Source: Megascapheus bottae
Taxonomy: Eukaryota; Chordata; Mammalia; Rodentia; Geomyidae
Length of the DNA: 64,000 nt
Reading direction: 5' to 3'
Assembly: GCA_024803745.1 (NCBI GenBank)
Contig: JANJXV010000006.1
Span: 45,051,001 to 45,115,000, forward strand
In this document: piece by piece, positions 54,660 through 64,000 of the stretch
Position numbering within the stretch: position 1 is the first letter of the stretch
Layout: each line of letters begins with the position of its first letter
Translations under genes and position numbers: made by a program
The notes under the pieces: model-generated
The model's database searches: none
What the model saw: only the letters and a program-made list of their open reading frames with translations
Told to the model about the DNA's origin: nothing

Positions 54660-55235
54660 CCTATAACAAATCATGTTAAGGAGGTTAAGCCAAGCTCAAA
54701 GAGACAAACTTTCCCTCATATGCGGAAGAGAGAAAATGATAAATTATACAGGACTCTAGGCATTCATACACAATGTGGCTAAAGGAGGCTATGGTTAGGG
54801 GAGCAACACAAAGGCACAATGCCTCTGAGCCTCTGAATATATAAAATAATGTTTATCAAAATGAATTCCAGGAAATGGAAACAAGAGTGTTTTTTTCCTC
54901 TGCTGTTGTTGGTGAAGATGACATTGTTTATTTTTGCTTTTGGGTGGGTCTTTTGTTGTTGTTTCTTGGGGATTTTTATCTTGTTTGCTCACTTATCCAT
55001 CTTTTAGGGGGAAGGGGAGCATAGAAATAGAGACAAAGAGAAATAAAAGTAGCAGTACTATTCAGTAGATACCAGATTAATACTGTACAACGGGGCAGGG
55101 ACTAGAGGGAAAAACTAGGAGAAAGAGAAAAGTGAAGGGTGACATTGCCCCAAAACATGTACTCAATACCTGATTTATGTACATCACCTTCTGTATATCA
55201 TCTTAATATTAACATTTTAATTTTTAAGAAGGAGA
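54660..55235 (+). mobile_element. older L1 3' end
   Basis: 'catgttaaggaggttaagcc', 'tttccctcatatgcggaaga', then a 3' UTR ending 'gggtgacattgccccaaaac', 'gtactcaatacctgattta'. Same lineage as 9331-9585. Confidence 0.7.
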
Positions 55236-55326
55236 AGGACAGAACCTGAAAGAAAGTACAAACAAAACTCAAACACTAGAGTTCACAGTATATCCAGGGA
55301 ACATGTTCTCTTTAAAACCAAAGGAA

Positions 55327-55556
55327 AGCTGGGCGCCAGTGGCTCATGCCTGTAATCAGCTACTCAGGAAGCTGAGGTCTGAGGATCACAGTTCAAAGCC
55401 AGCCCAGAATTAAAATTCCATGAGACTCTTATCTCCAGAAAACTGGAAGTGGTGATGTGGCTCAAAGTGGGGGAGAACTAGCCTTGAACTGGAGAGCTCA
55501 GAGACAGTGCCCAGGACCCAGAGTTCAAGCCCTGCAGCCAAAAAACAAAAAAAGTA
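55327..55556 (+). mobile_element. B1-Geo SINE
   Basis: 'agctgggcgccagtggctc', 'ggatcacagttcaaagccag', 'cttatctccagaaaactgg', right half 'gtggctcaaagtgggggag', end 'cagagttcaagccctgc'. Confidence 0.9.
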
Positions 55557-55699
55557 AAAGGAAGACTTTTTACCAGACTCACGTTTTAATTCTTAACCAC
55601 TTGAATGAATTTCTTTAAGGTTTTTTTTTCTTAAACCTGGGCTTTCAACTTGATGAACCAGTTCTCAGGTCCTAGATAAGTCACCAGAGACATACTACG

Positions 55700-55917
55700 G
55701 CCAGGCATCAGTAGTTCATGCCTATAATTCTAGCTACTCCAGAGGCTGAAATCTTAGGATCCCAGTTCAAAATGAGCCCAAGCAAGAAAGTTCATAAGGC
55801 CCTTATTTCCAGTTAACCAGCAAAATGCTGTAAGTGGATCTGTGGCTCAGGTGGTAGAAAGCTAACCTGGAACAAAAAAGCTAAAGGACAGTGCCAAGAC
55901 CCTGAGCCCCAGTTCCT

Positions 55918-55920
<3 letters not shown>
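55700..55920 (+). mobile_element. B1-Geo SINE with microsatellite tail
   Basis: 'ggccaggcatcagtagttca', linker 'tatttccagttaaccagc', right half 'gtggctcaggtggtagaaag', end 'gccccagttcctgta'. Confidence 0.87.

Positions 55921-55971
<51 letters not shown>
55921..55971. repeat. (CA)n microsatellite
   Basis: About 25 CA units, uninterrupted, in the position of the SINE tail. Confidence 0.97.
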
Positions 55972-55973
<2 letters not shown>

Positions 55974-55984
55974 TTAAATATAAC

Positions 55985-56402
55985 TAACTTGTCTTAGTCT
56001 GTTTTCTGTTGCTATAACAAAACATCAGAGACTATGCAATTTATAAAGAAAAACTGCTTATTTGGGCTCACAGTTCTGGAGTCCAGGAAGTTGAAGAGCA
56101 TGGTCTCATCATCATCTCAGTTTCTGGTGAGGATCTTTTTGCTGCATTAAAACATGGCAGAGGGCATCACATTTCAGTACTGGGTAAGTAAGCCCACTGC
56201 TTTTATAACAAAGGCACTCTCTCAATAAACCACTAATCCATTAATTCATTAATCCATTACTGGATTAACCAATTATGAGGACAGAGCCCTTAAGACCCAA
56301 TCACCTCCCAAAGGTCCCCTTCTCAAACACCATTAACAGGACTTTGGGAATTAAGTTTCTGACACATTAAATTTAGGAGAGACCTTTCAAACCATAGCAG
56401 AG
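55985..56402 (+). mobile_element. ancient mammalian interspersed repeat, copy 2
   Basis: 'tctgttgctataacaaaaca', 'cagttctggagtccaggaag', 'acccaatcacctcccaaagg' and 'caaaccatagca' at the end. The layout is familiar from many mammalian genomes. I do not assign a family name. Confidence 0.6.
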
Positions 56403-56705
56403 CTGTAAATACAATGATGAATGTCCTTGGGATCTTCATTCCACATGCCCTTTTTCTACTCCTCCAGGCTAATATGTGTCCTGTCTATTCCTTATCACTA
56501 AGGTTTCAAAGCCTTCATTGACCTTCACCTTGGCCTACGTGCCTAAGGAGCCTCACCACAAATGATCTGTCTTCCACAATTTCCTCCATGTTTCTGAAAA
56601 CAAATGCTACATATATTTGCTATTCATATTAATAGATATTTGTGGTTGATAATCCCAAGTGTGTGAGGGTTGGGGGTTATCCACCATCAACTCCTCTTCA
56701 CATAA
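56403..56705. other. unique DNA
   Basis: Nothing recognised. Confidence 0.5.
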
Positions 56706-56720
56706 GGAGAATCTATTTTT

Positions 56721-56918
56721 TTTTTTTTTTTGCCAGTCCTGGGCTTGAGCTCAGGGCCTGAGCATTGTCCTTGGACTTTCTCAAGGCTAGAGCTCTACCA
56801 CTTGAGCCTCAGCACCACTTCTGGCTTTTTTCTATGTATGTGGTACTGAGGAATCAAACCCGGATCTTCATGCATGCTAGGCAAGCACTTTAACCACTAG
56901 GCCAAACTCCCGGCCCAG
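56721..56918 (-). mobile_element. IDL-Geo SINE, TTAAAG subfamily
   Basis: 'gcactttaaccactaggcc' and 'aactcccggccc'. Perfect TSD 'ggagaatctattttt' at 56706-56720 and 56919-56933. Confidence 0.96.
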
Positions 56919-56933
56919 GGAGAATCTATTTTT

Positions 56934-57935
56934 ATGCACAGTCTTATGAGAGATTTTGCTTTGAGGGGCTATAAAAAAAAACATATGTATCCTTTCTAGA
57001 TCCTCTGAAAGTCATAGCTGCTTAGAACTCTGAAGTCTTAGAGAATGATCCAAGGTAAATCTCAGATAAGACTGATTTATGGAGGAATGCAATGAGAATG
57101 ACAGTATCCAGAGATGACAGCATCTAGCTGGCCAAATTGTTAAGGCTGCTTAGTCTCTAGGGCTCTCTTGGTTCCTGCCCATTTTCTCAGCCTGATCCTT
57201 GGTCCCCTGTCATTTCTGTATGTCTCTATTATCCTTCCATAAACCTTTCACTCAAAACAGCAAGGTTTTCTGTTACTTGCCATCAAAATCTCTGAATGAT
57301 ACATGTGAACATTTTGGAGTACCTACTATGAACAGGGAAGAGTAGAGATGATACAAACGTGATCACTATTATCAGAAAAATGGTCACCTAATTTTAGAAA
57401 CATAAAGAACTCAGAAAAAGTGCTAGGAGATGACAATAAACCAAGAAAGAAGCCAATAATATGGAGCAATCAGAAAGCAAGACCATGCAGCCCTTCACCA
57501 GCAGACATCATCATAGTGCCATTGCAAGCAGAATCCAACAATATTTACAGCTACTATTTTATTTACTATTGAAAGTAGCAGTTTACTCATCAGTCTATTT
57601 GTTCCTTGAAGATAAATTTTATCAACCCACCCAACAATTTCATACACAGTGCAAAAACTGGTCAAATATAAGATTAGTTTATTTTCAAGGTAGTTGAATA
57701 CAAGTAAGAGGGAAAAAGAAGAAATAAGAAAATGGATAAAGGGTCTCTAGATGGAAGAAAAGTAGAAAACAAACTTGAGAAAATATGACTATTATAACTG
57801 AGGAACTGAAGTGTTAGTTTTATTCAGTTTACATTTGGTCATATGTAGACAATGGCTACCGTGTACTGGTCAATGTGTCTTCTCTTGGGAGACTTGTTAT
57901 TCTTTAGAATAATTTAAAATAATTCTTTCCAACTG
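56934..57935. other. unique DNA
   Basis: 1 kb. An open 78-residue frame at 57461-57697 has no recognisable domain. Confidence 0.5.
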
Positions 57936-58375
57936 AGTGTCAGTGACTTACAACTGTAATCCTAGCTACTTAGGAGGCTGGGATCTGAGGATCACAGTTT
58001 GAAGCCAGCTTAGGCAAAAATGTTCATCAGATTCTTTTTTTTTCTGGTCCTGGAACTTGAACTCAGGGCCTGAGCACTGTCCTTGGGCTTTCTCAAGGCT
58101 AGAGCTCTACCACTTGAATCACAGCATCACTTCTGGCCTTTTCTATTTATGTAGTACTGAGGAATCAAACCCGGGTCTTCATGCATGCTGGGCAAGCACT
58201 CTACCATTAGGCAAAACTCCCAGCCCAAGTTCATCTGATTCTTATCTTCAACAAATGATTTTTTAAGCCGGAAATGGAGCACTTCAAGTGATACAGTGCT
58301 AGTCTTGAGCAAAAGAAGCTTGAGGCTGTCACTTAGACCCTGAGTTCAAGCCCTAGCACCAGCACAAAAATAATA
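57936..58375 (+). mobile_element. B1-Geo SINE split by IDL-Geo
   Basis: Left half 57936-58036 ('taatcctagctacttagg' and 'gaagccagcttaggcaaaaa'). Right half after the insertion: 'cttcaagtgatacagtgc' to 'gagttcaagccctagcacc'. Confidence 0.9.
58037..58228 (-). mobile_element. IDL-Geo SINE inside B1-Geo
   Basis: 'ctggtcctggaacttgaact' to 'aaaactcccagccc'. TSD 'gttcatcagattctt' (58022-58036) / 'gttcatctgattctt' (58229-58243), one mismatch. It shows that IDL-Geo mobilised after this B1-Geo copy landed. Confidence 0.95.
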
Positions 58376-58659
58376 ATCATAATATTTTTTTCTATACATA
58401 TGTTTACAGTTCCAGTAATCCTTAACTCTGAGTGAGGTGCCAAGAAATCAGACATTTAAATATATTTTGAATATTTATATTAGACAACTGCTTATAATAG
58501 AGGTAACCTTTTTATAGACAGAAAAATCTGTACTATTAGCCATTTAAACTATATCTACAAAGACATACAGTAAACCAATATGTACAGAAATGTTCAGAAG
58601 ACAAAGGACAAAGGGTGAACTAATGTAACAGCAATATTCACAAGATAATATGTTGGAAA
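58376..58659. other. unique DNA
   Basis: Nothing recognised. Confidence 0.5.
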
Positions 58660-58830
58660 TTTACAACTTGGGAGGGGATGGAGGGAGGGTAAATGCGAGA
58701 AGAACATGGGAAGGGGTAACAATGTTCAAGAAGTAATGTACACACTACCTTAGGAATGTAACTATCGCCCCTCTATATACCACCCTGACAATAAATTTAA
58801 ATTTATTTATCATTAATAAATTAAATTTTA
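58660..58830 (+). mobile_element. L1-C 3' UTR tail
   Basis: 'gggaaggggtaacaatgttc' (58708-58727), 'aagaagtaatgtacacacta', 'ataccaccctgacaataaat', A/T-rich tail. Confidence 0.62.
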
Positions 58831-59205
58831 AAAATGAAAAAATACAAAATATCCTCCATGTGTTAAAATTTAGGTAGATACACGTAAAAGGAGAAGGACT
58901 GGAAAAAAATATAATCGATAAAGTTTATCAGATGGAGGAACAAATTGTATATCTCAATATTTCATGGTGATTTGCATTAGCATTTGTATATAAATAGGGT
59001 TTTAAAACAGACTATGCTCTATGTTAAAAAAAATGTAGACTGAAGAGTTAATGAGATGTAAAAGTCGAAGTGCAGAAAGTCTCTTATAACTTAAAGAGAA
59101 ATCTGAGGCTATAAGGACTGTCAAGTGAAAGAAATTTAGGTTTTAAGTTAAAGGGGGGAAATATCACTACAACTGAGAATGAAGAAAGAAAAGAATTATA
59201 TGAAT
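58831..59205. other. unique A+T-rich DNA
   Basis: Nothing recognised. Confidence 0.5.
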
Positions 59206-59214
59206 AAGATTCTA

Positions 59215-59416
59215 GGGGCCAGGAGTTTGGCCTACTGGTAAAGTGCTTGCTTATTAAATGCATGAAGACCTGGGTTCGATTCCTCGATACCACATACATA
59301 GAAAAAGCTGAAAGTGGTGCTGAGTCTCAAGTGGTAGAGCTCTAGCCTTGAGAAAGTCCAAGGACAGTGCCCAGATGCTGAGCTCAAGGCCATGACTGGC
59401 AAAAAAAAAAATATAA
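59215..59416 (+). mobile_element. IDL-Geo SINE
   Basis: 'ggggccaggagtttggccta' to 'ccatgactggcaaaaa'. The D-arm reads 'ctggtaaagtgc', between the two subfamily forms. TSD 'aagattcta' at 59206-59214 and 59417-59425. Confidence 0.95.
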
Positions 59417-59425
59417 AAGATTCTA

Positions 59426-60782
59426 ATGAGGGTCAGTGCTAATATTCAGCCAGTGAAAGACTCATGGCTGGTCCAAAGCTGTTGGCTCAAAGAATAATAG
59501 GGTGAACATTGCTTATGAGTAGTATGTATGACCCATTTCTAAAAATAGCATCAATTATGGTTAATTCACCTGGTCAGCTTCAGCAACTGTAATAGTGATT
59601 GTCAAGATTTGCAATGAAATTTGTAAACCCCATTCCTCAAAACTGAGAAATCTTAAATTAAAAGGATAATTTGCTTTAAACATCTGGGATAGGAACTCTG
59701 ATGCTTTTTCTAGCTAACATCCATTTTCTATTTAATAAAGATGACTGAACAAGTTTTTGATGACTTGAGGGGCCTTAGCAGCTCTGACCATAGGACCTCT
59801 TAGAAGATAAGTGTTCTGTTTCTTGGATATGTTTAAGCTATGCTAAATGACCATTTGGTTTATAATTTGTGTGAATAATTAACCAGCAACAGTATGATTA
59901 GATGACAAGTTGTCTCTCTTCTTACCCTAATATATCTTAACACCTACATACAATTAACTGCTACTACAAAATAGAACTCAAATCTGATTTGAAAGTGTTT
60001 TACTTCATATATAATTGCTTAAGGGTCTTGTTGTAATTAAATAACAGTTCACATCAATGTGATATTTTACTCTTTGATGGCAAATCATATCTCTTACTAT
60101 TATAAAATCAAAATATAATATTCAGTGAATTATTTCCTGCCACCTAGTGTCAAATACTATGCATTCAGTCCAGGAAGTAGTTAACTTAATCTTCAATACA
60201 TTCAGACTGAAAATAAAATTCCCTGGACCAATCCTTACCAAGCTCAGGTTTCATTGTTTCAACCCTATCCAACGGTGCATAGCAGGCTTTCATGTGCTAC
60301 ACCTGCGTGAAGCCTACCCCCATCTTCCCTCTTTCCCCTACCCATTACCTGAATGGTGTTTCTGCAACATGTCCAGTTGCTGCCTCTTCCCAGCCTGGAT
60401 GCCAGCTTCAGGTGATTTTCATGCAACAGAAACTTGAGGCTCAGAGAATGAGGATTACCTGTCTAGAGGGAACAACAAGATTAGTGAAGAAAGGAAGCAC
60501 AGAAGGAAATCACAGTTAGAATGAACTCCGAGTATTTAACAGCAGAGATTTTCAAAGCAGATGGAAGCGTGATAAAGGTTTTTAATAGGGAGCACTGAAA
60601 AGTACTATAGGAAAGCCAGGAGATAGATGAAGGTAACTCTAGAATTCTGGAAATCACCCAGAAGTCACCAGTGCCAAAAGGAATCTTTTATTTAGCAACT
60701 TCATTTAGCAACTTTGAGGAAATCAACTCCTCAAGGACTATGTATAAAGTCTCATTACTCTAGAAAAACTGATGTTTACCTG
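59426..60782. other. unique DNA
   Basis: 1.35 kb. A 96-residue frame (60147-60437) is the longest non-repeat frame in this part and shows no motif or splice context. Confidence 0.5.
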
Positions 60783-60958
60783 CAGCAATTGCTCAAACCT
60801 GTAATTATAGCCACCCCAGAGGCTGAGACCTGAGGATCCAGGTTCAAAACCTCATTCTAATTAACCAGCAAAAAGCTGGGGCTCAAGTGGTAGAGCAATA
60901 GCCTTGAGCAAAAAAGCTCGGGGACAGTGCTTAGGCTCTGAGAGCAAGCCCTAGGACC

Positions 60959-60961
<3 letters not shown>
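60783..60961 (+). mobile_element. B1-Geo SINE with microsatellite tail
   Basis: 'gcagcaattgctcaaacctg', 'ctaattaaccagcaaaaagc', right half 'ggggctcaagtggtagagca' to 'agccctaggaccagta'. The left-right linker is shortened. Confidence 0.85.

Positions 60962-61005
<44 letters not shown>
60962..61005. repeat. (AC)n microsatellite
   Basis: About 22 AC units in the SINE tail position. Confidence 0.97.
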
Positions 61006-61008
<3 letters not shown>

Positions 61009-61047
61009 GGAGGAGGAGAAAAAGAAAAAATTTAAAAAGCCAATGTT

Positions 61048-61262
61048 GGGCCGGGAGTTTGGCCTAGTGGTTAAAGTGCTTGCCTAGCATGAGCGAAGAC
61101 CCAGGTTCGATTCCTTGGTACCACATACATACAAAAAAACTGGAAGTGGTGCTGAGGCTCAAGTGGTAGAGCTCTAGCCTTGAGAAAGTCCAAGGACAGT
61201 GCTCAGGCCCTGAGCTCAAGCCCAGGACTGGCAAAAAATAAAAAATTTAAAAAAATAAAAAT
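61048..61262 (+). mobile_element. IDL-Geo SINE, TTAAAG subfamily
   Basis: 'gtggttaaagtgcttgcc' present. The tail is A-rich with T interruptions. Perfect 14-bp TSD 'aaaaagccaatgtt' at 61034-61047 and 61263-61276. Confidence 0.96.
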
Positions 61263-61276
61263 AAAAAGCCAATGTT

Positions 61277-62489
61277 TAAAGATAATATGTTAAAAGAGGG
61301 AGGAAATTACTACCATATTTTTCTCATGAAAATTCAAGAGTATAATTTATAATATAAAAATAATAAAACAACAACTATATTTTCATCTCCCTAATAAAGA
61401 TAATTTTTTTCAACTCCTTTTTTCCTAGCTCCTTGAGCTCCCTAACTACTACATTCATTCCATCTCAGATGGGTATAATCTCTTCCTACAGCAAATGCTT
61501 CTAGGCAAACATCACCATCTCCCTCACTGCCCTCCACATGTTTCCAAGTTCTTTAGCTAGATTAAGATAAAAGCATTGTTTCTGCACTAAAATTAAAATG
61601 GAGATGTTAGTCTTTTGTGGTAAATCCATTCAAAATGTAAATAAATCCCAGATAATTTCCTGTTTTGATAGGGAAAAAAGGCTTGAAAGATAATGTCCTG
61701 TAGCTCTAAAAATAAAGGAAGGAATCATAAATTTCCTTCAGACTTTATTTCACCAGTTCCCTCTGGTCTTGAACTATTAACCTGCATTCACACATACGGA
61801 GAGTTTACAAGAGCAACTCTTTCTGGACTTCATATACATACTCACTGGAGCAGCCACAGTAAGCATTCTTTTCATTCTCCCATATAGTTATAGGCACCTG
61901 GCATTGCCTTGGCAACTGAATAAACATTCTACTCTATGGTTCTAAGTAGCTGACCAGTTGCTGAATAACTTTACACCGGGACCAGTGCTATTTGAATCTG
62001 ATCGTTCCTAACTTAAATTATTGAGTGTTTCCTATATGAGACTATGCTAGGTTGTCTTTTCACTCTAATTTTTCCTTCTGGGTTAAATCCATATTTTGTG
62101 GGTGCTACACAAAACTTGTGGTACTATATATTTAATAATAGGGAGAAGGATTCGTTGCAAGGCCTTATTTGTCTAAGGAAAGTAGTTCTTTTACACACTC
62201 CAATCTTCATATCCAATTGTAGAAAACAATTTCTATGTAACTCTACCCCATTCGATGACTCCTAAAACAAGGACACAATCTAAGGATTGTGTCAGCTGTA
62301 ACAACTTTTCAGCAGAGCACTGATGTTATGTGTTCACCTTTTTTCCCTTTTACCACAATGCTGACTGGATTTAGAATCAGAAATCCTCTACCTAGGAGGG
62401 AAAAACAAACAAAACAAACCAAAAATTACCCCAGGCAGCTGATCATCAGTCTTCTTTGTTGTTTTTTTTTTCCTTTCTTTTTTCTCTCT
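61277..62489. other. unique DNA
   Basis: No family recognised. Pyrimidine run at about 62461-62495 is the tail side of the next SINE. Confidence 0.5.
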
Positions 62490-62683
62490 TTCTTTTTGCC
62501 ATTCCTGGGACTTAAACTCAGGGTCTAGGCACTGTCCTTGAACTTTCTCAAGGCTAGCACTCTAGCACTTGAGCCACAGCATCACTTCTGGCTTTTTCTT
62601 GTGGATATGGTACTGAGGAATCAAACCCAGTGCATCATGAATGCTAGACAAGCACTCTGCCACTAGGCCACACTCCCAGCCCT
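62490..62683 (-). mobile_element. IDL-Geo SINE, older
   Basis: 'ttttgccattcctgggactt' to 'ccacactcccagccc'. More mutated than most copies, TSD not visible. Confidence 0.92.
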
Positions 62684-63488
62684 CACCAGGCATTTATAGA
62701 CCAGCTTGCCTCACAAGAGTCAGAAATATAGTGTTATCGTTATTAGGAATGGTTAGCTTTGGGAAAGAAGTTCGGATACTATGTGAGAGAATGGAAGCTT
62801 ATAGCTGCTAAATGATTAAATCACAATTCATGTAATGACTGATCAAGGACTACATCTATGTTTTCCAAACTATGCTACATTTTTTTCTGGGTCCCCAATG
62901 TCTCAGGATTGTTTTTCTATAACTAAAAGAAAATCCTACTCCCTTGAGAAGCAACCATCTCCTACAGCCAAAGCAACCTCTACCAGAACAGTATGGTCAG
63001 TCAGCCTTTGGAGTTCCTAAGGGGAAGATCCTCAGTCCTGACTCTTCAAATCTGAAATGTCTCACAGCATACAACCAGTTCCCGGAGAACACTAAGTTTA
63101 AAGTGAAAATGGAGCTCTTAAGTCTCCCAATAGGGAAATCTAAGCTAGCTTGTTTTCTGACAAGTGTGTGCCTCTCCCTCTATTGTGGGAAACAATCTAG
63201 TCACTGGAGTTTCTAAGAGAGGCATATTAAGTCTTCCAAGATACCAGGGTGTCATTTACTAAATTACCTTTCTGAAGATACTATATGGTCCCCCAGTTCT
63301 TTGGAAAAGGTAATTAGCCTCCCATAGGTGACTAGTTTATTCCAAGTGAACACTGCTTTCCACAGGCAGAGGATGGTCTCTTTTCGTGAGAATAAAAACA
63401 TTATCTTCTTGTTGCCAGGAATTATTTAGTTGTCATCTTAATAATCATATAAGCCCTCTCTTTACATAGATAGATGATAGATACCTAC
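62684..63488. other. unique DNA
   Basis: Contains overlapping short open frames (62835-63216) without recognisable domains. Confidence 0.5.
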
Positions 63489-63562
63489 GAACATACATAC
63501 ATACATACATACATACATACATACATACATACACACATACATACACACATACATATATACAA
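63489..63562. repeat. (ATAC)n microsatellite
   Basis: Long 'acatacatacatacat' run, ending in mixed ACAC/ATAC units. Confidence 0.97.
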
Positions 63563-64000
63563 GATAGTAACTATCTACCTGCTAGATGTGAAAATGAATC
63601 GGTTGCAAATATAAAATATGCTTTCAGCTTTCTAACCATCAATCAGGGATACCGAACACTGTTATATTATGAATCACTATTAAAGTGAATCTAGTAACAG
63701 TACATTATATCTTGCCCTGCCATTAGAGATCGAGTCTAGTTCATGGACCTACATTGAAGAAGACAGTGGAGAATTTAGTATTGACTTGCATAAACATACA
63801 AAATGTAAATTATATATCTAAACACAAGACCCATAAATGTCAAGAAGAAAAATTATACTTAATTTGATATTCTATGTGGCCTAATTCCTTCAAGAAATCT
63901 TTGCAAGAATTCTATCTCCAGTGTTCTCTTTCCCCAATATTTCTCTATTCCAAATGATTTTATGACTTTCTATTGCATTTATGATTTGTCAGAGTATTTA
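63563..64000. other. unique DNA to the window edge
   Basis: Nothing recognised. Confidence 0.5.

Noticed and set aside
60147..60437. 96-residue open frame as a new small protein
   Set aside because: No domain, no start or splice context; the length is within chance expectation for a 64-kb window.
63489..63562. CRISPR-like regular repeats
   Set aside because: A simple 4-bp microsatellite; no spaced repeats occur anywhere in the window.
1..64000. A defence, biosynthetic or other multi-gene system
   Set aside because: No host coding gene is recognisable; the DNA is mammalian non-coding sequence with retrotransposons.

Overview
This is an A+T-rich stretch of a mammalian nuclear genome with no recognisable host gene exon, tRNA, rRNA, CRISPR or prokaryotic feature. 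It reads as intergenic or deep intronic DNA. The best clue to the organism is the commonest repeat. It is a dimeric SINE of about 190 bp whose left half is an ID-like, tRNA-Ala-derived unit and whose right half reads from 'gccagaagtggtgct' to 'ggactggc'. This matches my knowledge of the IDL-Geo SINE, described as restricted to the rodent superfamily Geomyoidea (kangaroo rats, pocket mice, pocket gophers). Monomeric rodent ID and B1 copies also occur. I infer a geomyoid rodent, genus undetermined.

The content is layered by age. The oldest layer is MIR and L2 fragments, a possible hAT MITE and one ancient interspersed repeat present twice. Next are decayed L1 pieces, with 3' ends resembling 'gggaaggggtaacaatgttc' (here 'L1-C'). 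Above these lie many copies of a second chimeric SINE, here 'B1-Geo': a 7SL/B1-like left half ('cctgtaatcctagctactc') joined to a right half resembling that of IDL-Geo. The youngest layers are two L1 lineages ('L1-A', ending 'gatgtaaaaatcagtg'; 'L1-B', ending 'aatgtaacccttctatt') and IDL-Geo, many copies of which keep perfect target-site duplications (TSDs).

Layout: 1-22.7 kb is dense with L1 and SINEs, including a four-copy target-site cluster at 10.4-13.3 kb and an L1/SINE pair at 19.6-21.4 kb. From 22.7 to 26.0 kb is the clearest repeat-free block. From 26 to 31.3 kb is SINE-rich. From 31.3 to 47.5 kb, unique blocks alternate with single SINEs and purine/pyrimidine tracts. From 47.5 to 59.4 kb is again dense, with the longest L1 (48690-50780, minus strand, reverse transcriptase and C-terminal domains visible, frameshifted). 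From 59.4 to 64 kb is mostly unique.

There is no operon-like or defence-like system. What stands out is retrotransposition history: at five sites one target sequence has received two or three successive insertions; the same tRNA-like right monomer is shared by two SINE families; and six IDL-Geo copies share a D-arm change marking a young subfamily. All short open frames are L1 remnants, SINE read-through, simple repeats or chance.
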